Assembly: GCA_964059195.1 (NCBI GenBank)
Contig: CAXKWD010000009.1
Span: forward strand, 89,191,432 to 89,255,431
From: Ectobius pallidus
Lineage: Eukaryota; Arthropoda; Insecta; Blattodea; Ectobiidae
Direction: 5' to 3'
DNA: 64,000 bases
Position 1 is the stretch's first letter; each line of letters opens with the position of its first letter. The translations under genes were made by a program, and so were the position numbers. Below are positions 1-12,564 of this stretch, in pieces. The notes under the pieces were generated by a model, which saw nothing but the letters and a program-made list of their open reading frames with translations, was not told the DNA's origin and did no database searches.

Positions 1-109
1 CTTACCATCTGTCCCTCTGCCCCCTCTAGGAAAATAAGCGTAACAAAATTCACATAGGTACAGAAACCTCCACTTGGAGGCCCTTCGCCCCAACATGGGG
101 GCATAGGAT

Positions 110-148
<39 letters not shown>
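1..148 (+). mobile_element. SINE 3' end with (AG)n tail
   Basis: Reverse-complement match to 22706-22860 (shared CAGAAACCTCCACTTGGA block and CGCCCCAACATGGG), then (AG)n at about 111-148. The 5' part lies outside the window. Confidence 0.75.
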
Positions 149-151
<3 letters not shown>

Positions 152-235
152 TGCCATGAACCTGGGCCGGGATCGAACCCGCAACCTTGGGCACAAAAAG
201 CCAGCGCGATACTAACTGCGCCACCCAGGTGACAT
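149..235 (-). mobile_element. tRNA-derived SINE head
   Basis: On the minus strand: TGGCGCAGTTAGTATCGCGC (A-box type) and GGTTGCGGGTTCGATCCCGG (B-box type). It lacks a cloverleaf 3' end and is degenerate, so it is a SINE and no working tRNA gene. It abuts the (AG)n tail of the preceding SINE. Confidence 0.6.
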
Positions 236-1124
236 ATAGCTGTGGAGATTTAAAAATAAACCTTTGGATAGGATCTTTATTAACACTTGCTATTTATAAA
301 ATATGCATATAAACATTGGCACTAATCTCAGTGATAGTATCAACTTCAGTTCCTGTTCCAATATGGTACTATTTCTTTGCCAATGAAACATAATGTACCC
401 GAAGAAACAAGTCTAAACTGGGTCTAATGGCAAACATGTTAATTATTAGACCACTTCAGAAATTTTCGGACTTGCTGAGATTTCTTCCAGACTGTACATT
501 TTGATAGACGCTTGTTATTCTGAGTGTACAGGAACCTCATTTCCTCTTTGCAAGGCTTTAATTTGGAGATGGGATAATTAGAGAACCGCATGTGGAAATA
601 GAGAGTGGAAATGTATGGAGTAAGAAAACAGCTGTTGGTATTGAATTCATGTAAATGCAATGCAATTGGTGGCAATCATCTGGTTTAAAATCGCTGATAA
701 TTGCTTTACGAGCTCTTGCATACCGTCACAATATTAAACTTTCATTATACACCTAGGCTAAAAGGCTTGCGATATCCCCGCTGTGTAAGCTATCCCGGTG
801 CCCTTTATTAAAGAATGCCTGCAGCATGAATGCAGTTCAAATATGGTGGTGTATTAAGTACGCTGTGCAACAATTCAGTATGTTATATATACACTGCATT
901 GTGTGTTTTACATGTTATAGCAGAACAGAGGTGAATACGTGGATATTTCAGATCAAAACATATTTCTGTTCTGTTTTCTTGTTTATAACAAGTATATCAA
1001 ATAGCAAAGTTACTTGACACTATGACTTCTTTAAAATTTCAATATTTTGTTTTTTTTTTTCATTTCCGGAGGGCTTACAGACCAATGCATGTATGCGAGG
1101 AAGGGAATTGTCTGAATTGCATAA
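236..1124. other. Intergenic, no gene seen
   Basis: AT-rich sequence with scattered stops in all frames. I see nothing that I can name. Confidence 0.5.
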
Positions 1125-1381
1125 CCGGGGTGCGCGGGCAAAGAGAGTTAAGTCCACTTTCTTGTTACTGAGAATTAGAGTGACTTAACACACTGTACCA
1201 GCTCAACATAGCTTTAGAGATGGATAAACCCATGAGGCACACATCCATAACTACCGTACAATTTTGATTATGACTTACTGGACCTAACACAAATGTAGAG
1301 AACATTTTTATCTATAACTCTATTGACATATCTCAATTCTTTAGGATGGTGGACTTAACTCTCTTTGCCCGCGCACCCCGG
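1125..1381. mobile_element. MITE with 33-bp perfect inverted ends
   Basis: 1125-1157 (CCGGGGTGCGCGGGCAAAGA and on) is the exact reverse complement of 1349-1381. The interior is non-coding and AT-rich. The superfamily cannot be read. Confidence 0.8.
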
Positions 1382-1719
1382 AAGATATGAAAATGGAGGG
1401 GATGCCCCCCAAAAATATCTCTGAATAAGTACATTTCCTATATCATTAAGTGATCTTTCTGTTTTTAAATCATGTATGGTGATTCTATTGTTATAAATAA
1501 ATAATAAAATAAAATAATATAATCTAAAATTAAAATAAAATAAAATATGCATATTATGTCCTGGTGTCTAAGTTACTAAACCAGAACGTATTCTGCTATG
1601 ATTTTATTTTGATAAGTTTATTTTGTATTTTTTTAATATTATTATTCTGTTGTTATTTAACACTTTTAAAAGCGAATACTGGATCAGTACGTACGAGTAA
1701 GGCATCCCTATATAGTAGG

Positions 1720-1885
1720 CTACATTATACAACGAGCCTATAATGGCCTTTATTAAGACACGAGTATATTATGAATGAAACGAGTGAAAGCTTCGCTCGT
1801 TTCATAATTACCATTCGAATATCTTAATTGCCATTATAAGCAAGTTGCACACGACTGTCCTTGTTCGACCATAATCGAACGATTA
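1720..1885 (+). repeat. Interspersed repeat, family also at 19745 and 52500
   Basis: Shares ACATTATACAACGAGCC, then TTTATTAAGACACGAGTA and ATTGCCATTATAAGCAAGTT, then TTCGACCATAA with 19745-19915. Part is also at 52505-52600. Class unknown. Confidence 0.6.
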
Positions 1886-4800
1886 AGTACTACTTTTTAG
1901 ATAAAACGAGACAGTTGATCTCGACTATCAACTGTTAGTAAGTTTTCGTCGTTGGGGTAGTTGGTAGCTGATGGCTTACGGGAAACTCAAGCTTCTCTTG
2001 GCGTTTTACCCTCAAACCAAGGGACTTTAAAACACGAAATGAATTCGATTTAATATTCTTTCACAGTAATAATAGCCCCAAAAAGCGAAGAGTTTAAGAG
2101 GCTCACCTTAGGTTTTTATAGATAACATAGATGTTCTAGGGTTTATATTCTTCTCTTAATTAAAGAGCCTTTTAAGCTAACATTTTAATGAAATCTCAAA
2201 TGTTAAAAAAAAATCATATAGGTTAGCCTACCGAGTACTCATGAACATGAGTGTAGAAAAACTAATTAAATAAATTTGTTGCAGGCGCATGGTATTATTT
2301 TAAGGTGTCTTGAGAAACTGCATTTAAGAAAATGAATGTACATGAATCTATTGGTATCACTATTTAAGACTAGCTGCCAGAGAGGAAAAGGCGGTAAAAA
2401 TAGATTGCTAGCTATATTCTTATCAAGGTTCATGGAACAGTTTTTCGTAAAACAAAGAGAATCGACTTTTTCACTGATTTTCGCCAAAAACCCAGTCCCA
2501 GTATAAGTAGATCTATAATATGGATCTTCAACTCGCTACCCCCGGGCCGCATGCGGCCCGCCGAAACATTTAATTTCGTCCTCAGAGATTTGTTGAAAAT
2601 AAACTCAAATGGTGGAACTCCAGCTTCAGGTGGGGGGGGGGGACAACACACTTTCCCTGTTCATCAGACTGTGTGCAAAATATGATTCAGTAATAAGTTC
2701 AGTAGTAGGAAGTATTCAGTAATAGGTTTTCAGGTTTTAGATCACTTGAAAACACAATTAATATGTTGTGTGCTCCCTTCACTGTGGCCATTGAATATGT
2801 AGGCTACCTTGTGAACGAAAATAATAGATCTGCGATGTAACTATGTGCTAAAATTGAGTGATGTTGGAGACATTGATTCCTATTCCAAATACTTTGATAG
2901 GGTGTGTTTTCCAAACATATATTCTCATGTTTTCAAGATGACGTCCCTTCTTAGAAGTATTTATGTATGGGAGAAACTATTTTTAAGACTGAATCCTAAT
3001 TACCAACATCCTTCTAGAGAACTCAGAATTTCTACATCACAGATAATATCATATAATTAATCTAGTGAAGAACAAACAGTAGTAGGTGTCTCACTAAAGA
3101 AGATCGGGATTATGTTCATTTTGAGAAGAATGAAATTTTGTGTTCATCTTTTATGAGTGAATTCTCTGTATTAGTTTGTATTCTGGAAAAAAGCATATTC
3201 ACTTCATGTGTATGTGGGGGTTCAAACAACGTTCCTATTCTTCCATGCGGCCTTCGAGCCTTCTTGACCTTAAATGTGGCCTTTGAGTAGCAAATTAGCG
3301 ACCGATGAACTGCATTGCTTACAGCTGGAGGTATCAAATTTGTATCAGCGACAATTATAACAACAAAGCAAAAGCTCTTTGACAGTATGAACTGAACAGT
3401 AGACTCCTCTTTGTATTGTCAACAGCTCTATTTCTATAATAGGCCTGTAGGCTTATTACTTACTATTGGATATTTAGTGTCCCGTTCTAATGATAACTCA
3501 TTCAGATTGACATCTGCAGCGTAATAATTGTAGGCCTAGAGTTTGAAAAATGGAAGCTATATAAAATTCTTAGAAGATGAAATTTAGTGCGTGATTTTTT
3601 TCGGAGACTGTCTCGTTTGAAATGGTTTAAGTCAAAGATTAAATCAATGCTTTAAATACGAGAAATGCAGCTTAAAAACTGAAATCAGCGTAGAAGAACT
3701 AGTAGAAAGAATCGCTAAAGGAAAAATATTTAAGCTCTGTTTATATCTGGCTGAATAATAACGTTTAAAGACTGTTCTGGTAACTATTCTAAGAAGAAAC
3801 TTCGGTAAACAGTGTTACTCCTTTCTGAATTTACAATTCCTTTCTTTAGGGGATAAAAAGGAGAAGAGAAAGAAAAGTTGTTTCAAGTATTAAATCAGCT
3901 TTCACAGTAGTGCTGCTTCTCCCTAAATATTCCATGAACATTTCCTAACTCTAGGGAAAGAAAGAGAAAAATGTGTAGAAGATGTTGATATTCTGTTTCC
4001 TTCAATTTTCTATAAGAATGTATTTTTCATACGAGGTAAAAGAGAAGTCTGGTATCAGCAGAATCTTGTACCTACCTGAAGAAGGCTAAAGAAGGGGAAA
4101 GGGGGTGGTGAAACCAAAGGAAAGAAGGGCTGGAGAATAGTTTTGTTCAGTATGCGGTTTTGCACGCTTTTTATATCTCCCCCATTTCTTACGATACACT
4201 AATTGAAATTTTCCACATGAAAAGAGTTGAAACCAAGTTACTACGAAGACTTTCTTTCGAAACTTACGAAACCCCTGCTTTCACTCCTATTGCTAACTTT
4301 CCTTCCTCTATCACCGAAGTTTGTACAATTGCATAACACAACTCCACTCACTGATCATCGTTTAAGGAAGGAAAAATGCAAAGAATTATTTGTAGTTGAA
4401 AAATAATAGGCGAAGTGAATACGTGTCTTATGGAATATACTACTCCCTTTGAGCTCTTGGATGTAAATATATCATATATCATATTTCACAGATCATCCAT
4501 TAAACTACAGAATACAATTGAGATAAATTATGGGAAGAGTCTTCTAAAAAAGTGTCGTATAAAATATTTAGTTTTAATTTTCGATGAATGTCTATTATAC
4601 TCTATATATATATATATACACACTTGATTTTTTTGCACATATTCGTGGTGTAACAAATAATGTTCTGACGAAGCTTCGTTTCTGTCAGTTTATTAGTTTT
4701 TGGGTTATTAAAAAATTAACACTGAAAAATTTACAAATTTCAAAATGAAACCTGTCACATAATTTTTCAGTAAAATATCTGATTTTATTAATAGGACCAA

Positions 4801-5469
4801 TGACATATTACGTAGAAGAATTTCAAGCATTACTTTTCCTGTATCTTTACTGAAAATGATAAATAATTAATATCCAATGCAAGCCTCAAATTTCATAGTG
4901 TGCTGTAACTTGTATCGAGTTATCCACTGTTTGCAATTTTAGTTTGTCTTTTATATTATATTTTATATTTTAATAATCTGACACAGTTGGAAAGTTTGTG
5001 GACTGAATTGTTAAATATTTCATAGTCACCACTTATACCGTATTTTATTTTGTATTTTACATAACATATTCAAAAAACTAATGCTCTATTTTGTTAGTTA
5101 TACTGTGTAGAACTTAAAATTAAAATTTTAGACCCCTTGAGTCAATTCTGCTGAACCCATTTCGTTCCGAATATTATACAAATACGGTTACGATAGACGT
5201 ATGGGGAAGTTACTTTAAACCTTTGCATGGTTTTTAAATGGAAAATATGTGTGTGCAGCCTAGTGCAATAACTAGTGCTTCTAAAAAATAAACCAACATG
5301 AATATTAATTTTATTTTCCTCAGGGAAAATCGTCTGAAGGCAATTAGTTTAGTAAAAAATAATGTATTTTCATCACTAAGATTTAAACATTTCACGAGTG
5401 TGACCTATTTAAAATCGTGCAAGTAGGGAGACTTAAAAGATTCCGAGGACACTGAAACTTAGCCAGCAT
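1886..5469. other. Intergenic, no gene seen
   Basis: No protein similarity recognised. It contains a perfect 18-bp GC palindrome CGGGCCGCATGCGGCCCG (2543-2560), a G10 tract near 2632-2641 and a short (TA)n near 4602-4617. GCGGCC-rich ends near 2540 and 3250 suggest an old transposon, unproven. Confidence 0.45.
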
Positions 5470-5497
5470 AATCCATTAAGGTACAAGGTATTTTTTA

Positions 5498-6110
5498 ATG
5501 CACAAAACAAATAGGCCTAGTGCTAATTTTGACCAAAAATTGAATATATCACCCAATACACCCCTTACGATGAGATCAACGCAATCCGTACCTTTGATAA
5601 AACACACTCTCGTCTCCCGTCTTTTATTTAATAATTCCCACACCCGATCACGACATGACTTAATATTATCAGTACCATCCCATCGCACAGGTCTTTACTT
5701 CTCTTCGCTCACCATTTCCACAATTCGATCATGGAATTCTTTGCCCATGAAAGTCAGGGATTGTCAACATTTCATACAATTCAAATGGCTCGGATTTTTA
5801 ACTCACTCAGGCTTGCACATAAAAAGTATTAGGTCTAACTGGTTAAGGATGTAAATAATCAAAAAAGGTCATAAGTGCTAGATTTAATTTTTTATAGTGT
5901 TTTTATTTTAATTGTACCTCTTATTATTGTAATTTTAATTATTATTGTTGTGATTTCATATCACAACTTTAGTGTAAGTGCTACTTACTTTCAATTATTG
6001 TATTTTCTCTTGTACTTTTTGTATTGTAAATGTTGTTTCTGAAATGTCGGTAGAGGGGAAGAGACTACCTGATGGTCTTATTTCTACCAGGTTAATTAAA
6101 TAAAATAAAT
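5498..6110 (+). mobile_element. LINE 3' end fragment
   Basis: The plus-strand frame 5498-5854 ends like the C-terminus of a Jockey/CR1-type RT: SRLLFNNSHTRSRHDL, then SHRTGLYFSSLTISTIRSWN and SLP. About 250 bp of 3' UTR follow, ending in an AATAAAATAAATAA tail. It is 5'-truncated. Confidence 0.7.
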
Positions 6111-6114
6111 AATT

Positions 6115-7560
6115 TGTTATAATATTTATTATATCTAGTAATATTCAATGAAATACGGATGGTGGTATGTTATCGTTGCATTCTGCAACAAACTCTTGCG
6201 GCATTTAATTAATTCCTGTGTGAATAAAAATTAATTGAAAGTTATAAACTGCTTAGTAATATAGATCTAGTACATAATTTATTTTTAAAAGATCTACATG
6301 AATATGAAATGTAATGTATTAAAGTTCACTAATTTGACACTAGTCAGGTTCCCCCTTTTGAACTTACACTGCGGTAGGTACAAGTTGTGCTCCTTATCCT
6401 ATAAAACTAGTTAGCATTAATGCGATAAAGTCTTTATACTTGGGTGCGCTTGCAGCATCTTGAAGCAATTAAGTAGATAACATCAGAAGACGTTTTAAAG
6501 CATATTTATAGCTCGACAAGGGAAGCTGTTGCAGGAGCAGAGCAGATGGATGGATTAAAATAAAGCGCGAGATATTTCAGAAATGTCGATATGAATTTGC
6601 ATATATATTCCGAGCTCTTTTCTCCTGTGAACCAGAATTCTTGGTGCGCCATCCAACCGTCTCAGGTAGGGTAACAGCAGAATGTGTAAAATATTTGCCA
6701 ATTCTTTTTCTCAGTTATACTGGGAATTCTAGCTTTGAAAAATTATCACCAGGAAGCACGTATGGTTACGCTAGCAAAGGAAAATTCCAGGAAAGAGAAA
6801 CTCCTCTGATGGAGATTCTATTTAGGTGAGAGTAAGATGTTACCGGTATTATCTTTACTGCCGAAGGTATAACATGGTTCCTCTAATGGTTTCATGGTTT
6901 CATGTATATATGCTGTATCTACATTGGTGCTTAAGTCCATTCAAAGGGGAGGAAAAGCCTTTGAGAAAGAACTAAAAAAACGGTGGTGCATAACTACCCA
7001 ATTTCAGGATTATTTGCTGATAAAGCAATTTCAATTTAGGTTAAAGTAAGTATAAATTAAGAAAATTTCCTCACGAAGTAGGAAGTATTAAAGTCAGTTT
7101 CGGAACAAAAATAATTTTAGTTTCAGGAAAGATTATTTCAGTACTTAGGAACACAGCTTTATACATAAATTAAATTAATTATTAATGTAAATAAGGAAAT
7201 TGTATAGCGTAAATATTGTACCTAAGTTAGTATTGATAATTCTATTAACTTTACAATCACGTAATCTACACTTTTTATCTTCTGCAGATAATGGATTGGC
7301 GTATATCATCTCGTCGCTTTCGAGGGACACCGCTACTTCTAAGGTAAGTAATTACATGAATTTGTAATTAACACTTAAGCCGCAAGTTCCTTCAAGATTT
7401 CGTTACGACTTTCGTCTGGTATGTTTTCATAACTGTTCATTATTGATGGCCATACCTTTAATAACGACTTCTGTGATTCAGAGAAGGGTTTCCCGGACCT
7501 CTTTGATAAATTTCTATATTATCTTGGAATATGATTCCCTGGTATTATTTGTAAATAAGC
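6115..7560. other. Intergenic, no gene seen
   Basis: No coding or structured feature recognised on either strand. Confidence 0.45.
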
Positions 7561-7561
7561 A

Positions 7562-8100
7562 GGCGATGGGTCGTACCCTTTTGCGTCCCAAAGCGAGTGG
7601 TCGCTTCATCAAAACAACCCTCGTGCGTCCCGTCTTGAACAAGATCGATACATCTATCTGATGATTGTGGGAAATATTACTACTACGTGATGGTAACACT
7701 CCATGTGATGAACAGATATACAACTGAAGCACTCAGCAGACTGAAATATGTGCGAACAGTATCATTTAAGTTACTACCAACCACAAGAAAGTAAATTGGT
7801 AGCCAAAAGACAAAGACTAACTTCATTCTCCGCTTCAATTTTATTTAATATTGACAGTAATGCAAGGATTAAAATTTTGAGGGTGTGTAGCAGTTCGCCT
7901 CCTCGCGATGCACCCTGGAAAATGCTAAACAACTGCATGGAACCAATTATTAATTTTACCTGTATTCCATGGGACGCATTTTGGTCATTGCTCTAGAGAG
8001 ACCCGGGACGCAAACGGGTCATTGGATCTAAGGATCTATGGACGCAAAGTCCTAGTTTAGTGGTTTTGGGACGCAAAAGTCCAGACCCCCAGGCGATGTA
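7562..8100. mobile_element. Candidate TIR element with CTTTTGCGTCCC ends
   Basis: CTTTTGCGTCCCAAA near 7578 faces TTTGGGACGCAAAAG near 8066, and both are followed outward by GGGTC/GACCC and CGAT. Several more GGGACGCAAA words lie inside the right half. Boundaries are uncertain. Confidence 0.4.
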
Positions 8101-8381
8101 GATATGTACCTGGAATGAGCTAATCAGGGTTTTGAAACTACGAGAGAACAAGTAAAGGCTCTAAGCACCATTTATAAAGTAATTAAATCTGAAGGAGAAT
8201 GTAGAGTATATAGCCTAAGAATTTTATAAAGTCATAAAAATTTGCCATAAATAATACTATGGTTTTAAATAATTCGAACTTAATTGAATCAGCTTATAAC
8301 AGGTGTAAAGAAGCATGGAGTTTAATAGTAAATTAAATTGAAGTTCATGATAAGATCTATATCTCCGGAGATTTTTGTGTA

Positions 8382-8605
8382 CAGGTAGGGAAAAAAAGCG
8401 GACCGACTCTTGTAGCTGATTTCAGAGCCTTGTTCACACCAGTGTCCATTTTCTAATGGGTTTCGAAATGGGCTAAGTCAACAGTCGACACTATAACAAA
8501 TTTCAATAAATTCCTCGCTATCCTGTGAATGCCGCTAGGCATGCGCAGTGGCTCATATCGACAACTTAGATATTTTAGTCGGTCCGCTTTTTTTCTCCCT
8601 ACCTG
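8382..8605. mobile_element. MITE of Tc1/mariner type (TA target), copy 1
   Basis: Inverted ends CAGGTAGGGAAAAAAAGCGG and its complement near 8575-8605, flanked by TA at 8380-8381 and 8606-8607. It lies within the LINE relic. A second copy is at 12301-12562. Confidence 0.8.
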
Positions 8606-9337
8606 TACATTTTCGTTGGTATTGAAGACGTATGTAGCAAAGTAAGATTATTTGTCAGTGCAAATAACGTAACTGTGGATATATTATTAAGGATTGAAGA
8701 AAAATCTCAATGACAAGGGATAGCTGTCGGTGAAGTGAAGACAGTATGCAATAAATAAACTCATTTTGTCAAGGAAAATTTAGCTTAAGTAATAATCTTA
8801 TTAAGCCAGTCGTATTTTATATTTTCGTTCCTTTCACTGCTTGTATCAGTCGTTGTTTGAAGGAAGGTTATTTTCCAAAGATTTTAAAACTAGCCAAAAT
8901 GATTCTGATGCCCAAAAAAGGGAATCGGAAAGGCTCATAGCCAATGTACTAATCATAAGCAAAATTACCGAAAGCCTTGTCCTAAAAAAACTACGCACAT
9001 ATACTGTACAACATAACTTTATCAACCATCACACAGTCACAGTTGTGATCGACAACCTACTATATACAGTGTACACTGCACTTGAATGCATTGCCTATAC
9101 TCAGTCTTTTTTTATTTGATCTCAGTAAAGTTTTCGGTTATATTTCTCATGAATTATTTAAATTATCATGCTATGGTATTAGGATAACGATTGTAAATTC
9201 TTTGAAGCTTATCTGTCGGAACACAGCTATATCGTTGAGGTCGCCTACAAGGAAGAAGTAAACCGGAGTCAGTTAAATACGGTGTACCTCAGGAGTACAT
9301 TTTAGGCTCTTTTTTTTTAAAATAAACCATATTTTTC

Positions 9338-10037
9338 CAGGGTTATTAGGTAGATTTCGAAGAAAAATCTTCCTATTGCAATGGATACCATGTCATGATT
9401 TTCGAAAAATTCTTTCATATCTTTACGTTTCATGCTCCCCTAAGTACAAAACCACCGCCCGTTCAAAGAAAATTTTTGTGATATTTATATAGAAACATTT
9501 ATATCTTTACACGATAGCGGCCGTAATTTTGAAGATATTTGAACCAAATTTTAATATGTTATTTCTAGACCCAATAGTTCGGACAAGTTCGTTAATGAGC
9601 AAATTTGGCCCAAGGGGGTGGTCGGGGGAGGGGGTTGAAATTTTAAAACATTTTTATCTCGGCCCCTATGAAGTATAGAGGGAAACTTTGTTTGAATAAA
9701 TTAGAGTACTCCGTATGGAGTTCACAGTGACACCAACGATTCGGGGGTTTTGGGGGTACAAGTGGGGGTGGGGGTGGGGGGGATGGAAATTCGAAATTTT
9801 TGAAACCACATCTTGTGGGGTATCATTGAAAAGCTCTTGATGAGTACTCTACAAATCAATAACTAGTTTCTCGATAACTCTCATTTAAGGCGAGATTTGA
9901 ATGTTTGAAAAAGTGCTCTTTCCTTTTTTTTTTTTGCAATTATTATTGCGGGTTTGTCATGCCAAGGCTAAAGAAGAAGAGTGCTACGCAGCGACAGTAA
10001 ATTAAACCAAAAGCACTTTGAAATCTACCTCAGCCTG
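9338..10037. mobile_element. TIR element inserted in the LINE relic
   Basis: The ends CAGGGTTATTAGGTAGATTT and, reversed, CAGGCTGAGGTAGATTT form imperfect inverted repeats. RT coding stops at one end and resumes at the other. The interior is non-coding with G-rich stretches (about 9610-9640, 9740-9780). No clear target duplication. Confidence 0.6.
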
Positions 10038-10325
10038 TAGGCTTGCTTAAAGGGATTTTTTTTCTGTACTCAGACGATTTTAGTTTTCTAGTTTTCAAGG
10101 TTTTTCTCAAGTATATGCTACTACTATCATAGTATATAAAGAGGCAATGTGCTTTGGTTTAATATAAATGGATTTCTTGCTAACGAATAAAAAACACAAC
10201 TGATCACGTTTACCATTAATAATACGGTTCCCAATAATTCAGTCGTTGAAACTTCAGGTTGTCTGCTTAGATCACATCTTAAATTGAGCCATAAACATTT
10301 AGATTTTATATTTACAAAATTATCG

Positions 10326-10700
10326 CTAGTATTACACGAGGCTCTTCCATAAAGTAAGTTTCACTGGAGCCGTTTACAGAAACAAAACATAATTTCATAT
10401 AAACTCTTATTGCAACAGATGCAGCAAGCGTTCAGCTATTTTTCAACATATTCGCAACCGGTATTGAGACATTTGTCATACCGTTCAACAAACTTTTGAA
10501 TACCTGCGTCGTGGAAGTCTGCCGCCTGGGACTTGAACCTCTGTGTAACAACCATCTGTGTAATTCTCAAAACGCTGAAGATGACCAGAGAGGAATTTCT
10601 TGAGGTGTAGGAAAACATTTAAATCACTGAGATAGGCTTCATGAGCAGAGGGTGAATGCTGAAAGTTATTGCAAGAACTGAAGAAATTTGACGGGCCATT
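10326..10700 (-). mobile_element. Mariner-type transposase C-terminal relic
   Basis: The minus strand reads QRFKSQAADFHDAGIQKFVE then RYDKCLNTGCEYVEK and stop (about 10520-10436), the C-terminus typical of mariner transposases. Upstream pieces (HLKKFLSGHLQRFE) are out of frame. Decayed. Confidence 0.75.
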
Positions 10701-10724
10701 CAGAACGGTGCGGGATGCTTAGAG

Positions 10725-10905
10725 CCGGTATTTTAACGCAATCTCCTACCAGAATACCAGGAACAATCCTAAGGGTAAAGGCGGCTTCTGCATAAGGTTG
10801 ACATTAATGTACCGAATGTCCAAAACTCTTGGAGCCTCAACCTCCTAGAACCCTTAGGGACTTCACAGCCTGTTAGGGATCACTTTTACTTTTACTTGCG
10901 TCTTA
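10725..10905 (+). mobile_element. SINE fragment, family of 49866-50172
   Basis: Shares GGTAAAGGCGGC, CTTGGAGCCTCA and CCTCCTAGAA, and the ACTTTTACTTTTACTT tail, with the SINE at 49866-50172. It is diverged and lacks the head. Confidence 0.6.
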
Positions 10906-12300
10906 TACAAGATAAACAGGATAAAATGGAAAGCTTAGCGTAAGTTGTTAGTGAAAGTTTTTATTTTTTATTTATTTTCTATTAAGCCTATCTAATTGAG
11001 CAACAGATTCATTTGTAAAATACTCACATGCATAGAAGCATTGGATTGCGTGTTTATAGTCATGGATAAAACGCAACGAAGATGTCTGAATTATCTGAAT
11101 TATTCAATTTTAATTAGTAGTGTAATCGGTAAAATTTGTGTCCCTAATTTTTAGTAATGAAAGTTGATAAGTTTAGTGTTTCATGAGGTTCAGAATGGAC
11201 ATTGTTTTGAATAATGCTAATCGTACATTAGCATTTCTACATTTCTTTGTGAGAGTTTAAATTCTTTTTTTTTTATTCTTTTTTTTTTATTAAGTGTAAA
11301 TTACTAGAATTTCTTTCTGATTTCTGAACTTCATTCTCATCCGTATAATCTATATTGAAGAATGGAATGCAATCTATATGTTGTTTCTTTTTACATTTAC
11401 GATAGAAAAATAACTTTCATCTATATTTCTTTAAATTATAGATAGTATAAGTTTACAATATTTCTCTAGTTTATAGTACTTTTCTCTCTGCCAGTAATTA
11501 AGACTAGACATAATCTGGGTAGCTTACAAGTTTATCTTGTTGAATAAACACTATAATAGTGAAAGATTTTTACAATTAGTTTCTGTCACGCCGATTTTTA
11601 TACCTTTGCTACCTTGGGTTGCCTTGGAGAACTAGGAAATTCATAAAAGAATACCGGTACTATTTAAGCTGTACTTAAGCAGCTGTATCGATGAACTTAA
11701 ATTATAAGTCTCTTTCATCATGTGGAAGCATATATGGTTATTCGATAATTGCGTGCAAATAGCTTTATGATGGTATTATTCATATGAAATGGCTTATGGC
11801 TTAGATTTAGTTAATAACTATTCACCTTGTGGTCATGTATTTAAAGACCACATGCGATTAAAGATCACCTTGTCACAATGGTAATGATTTCCATGAGAAC
11901 ATTACGAATTCACGGGACGCAAGTTCTTCAATTATGTTTAAATGTCATGAGGAAGTAATCATGTCCACCTAAGGGTGACCAGGAATTCTGCATATTTCTG
12001 ATATTTATAATTCTGTGCAAAACAGCAGGTCGCTGGCAGTAGAATATTTTGAGAGAAACCCTTTCCTAGTAGGTCAAACAATGTGTATTTAATATTGTCA
12101 GATTCGACAGTGTCTCCTTCTAGAACGTTGTCTCTTAAAGCAACAAATTAGTGCTTAAATCAGGAACATTTCAGAAACTTTAACTGAATTAATGTTGATG
12201 TATAGAACTTCTCCAAGATTTAAATAGCTACTGTTTTTAAGGTGGTACCCTTGCAATTTTGGAGACCATCTTCTACAACTCTTTGCGATTAGTATACGTA
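10906..12300. other. Intergenic, no gene seen
   Basis: AT-rich, with T-runs near 11263-11290. Nothing recognised. Confidence 0.45.
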
Positions 12301-12562
12301 CAGATAGGAAAAAAAAAGCGGGCCGACTAAAATATCTAAGTTGCCAATATGAGCCACTGCGCATGCCTAGCGGCATTCACAGGATAGCAGGGAATGTATT
12401 GAAATTTGTTCTACAGCCAATAAATTGCTTGAATTTAGAAATAATTTCACGTAATTTGCATTGCTTGTGAAAACAAACGTTTCCTTTACATCTCTTAAAT
12501 TTATTTAATTATCACAAGGCTCAGATATCAGCTACAAGAGTCGGTCCCTTTTACCCTACCTG
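12301..12562. mobile_element. MITE of Tc1/mariner type (TA target), copy 2
   Basis: Same family as 8382-8605 but in reverse orientation: it shares GCCACTGCGCATGCCTAGCG and the ends CAGATAGG and CCTACCTG, flanked by TA (12299-12300, 12563-12564). More diverged and longer. Confidence 0.75.
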
Positions 12563-12564
12563 TA

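Larger units (their letters stand above)
8250..10345 (+). mobile_element. Decayed Jockey-like LINE reverse transcriptase, twice interrupted
   Basis: The plus strand shows scattered RT pieces in changing frames: PKKGNRK-type text near 8910, VLKKLRTYTVQHNFINHHT (8984-9040), DLSKVFGYISHELFKL (about 9117-9165), YGVPQ near 9280, and LYSDDF (about 10059-10076), the YADD position with Ala to Ser. NGFLLTN and KTQL follow. It is broken by a 224-bp MITE and a 700-bp TIR element. Long dead. Confidence 0.65.

Noticed and set aside
149..235. tRNA genes (also 15280-15345, 46759-46830, 49880-49925)
   Set aside because: A- and B-box words are present but no full cloverleaf. All carry SINE bodies or tails.
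7443..7996. Several short frames on both strands
   Set aside because: They overlap a candidate TIR element with repeated GGGACGCAAA words. No domain.
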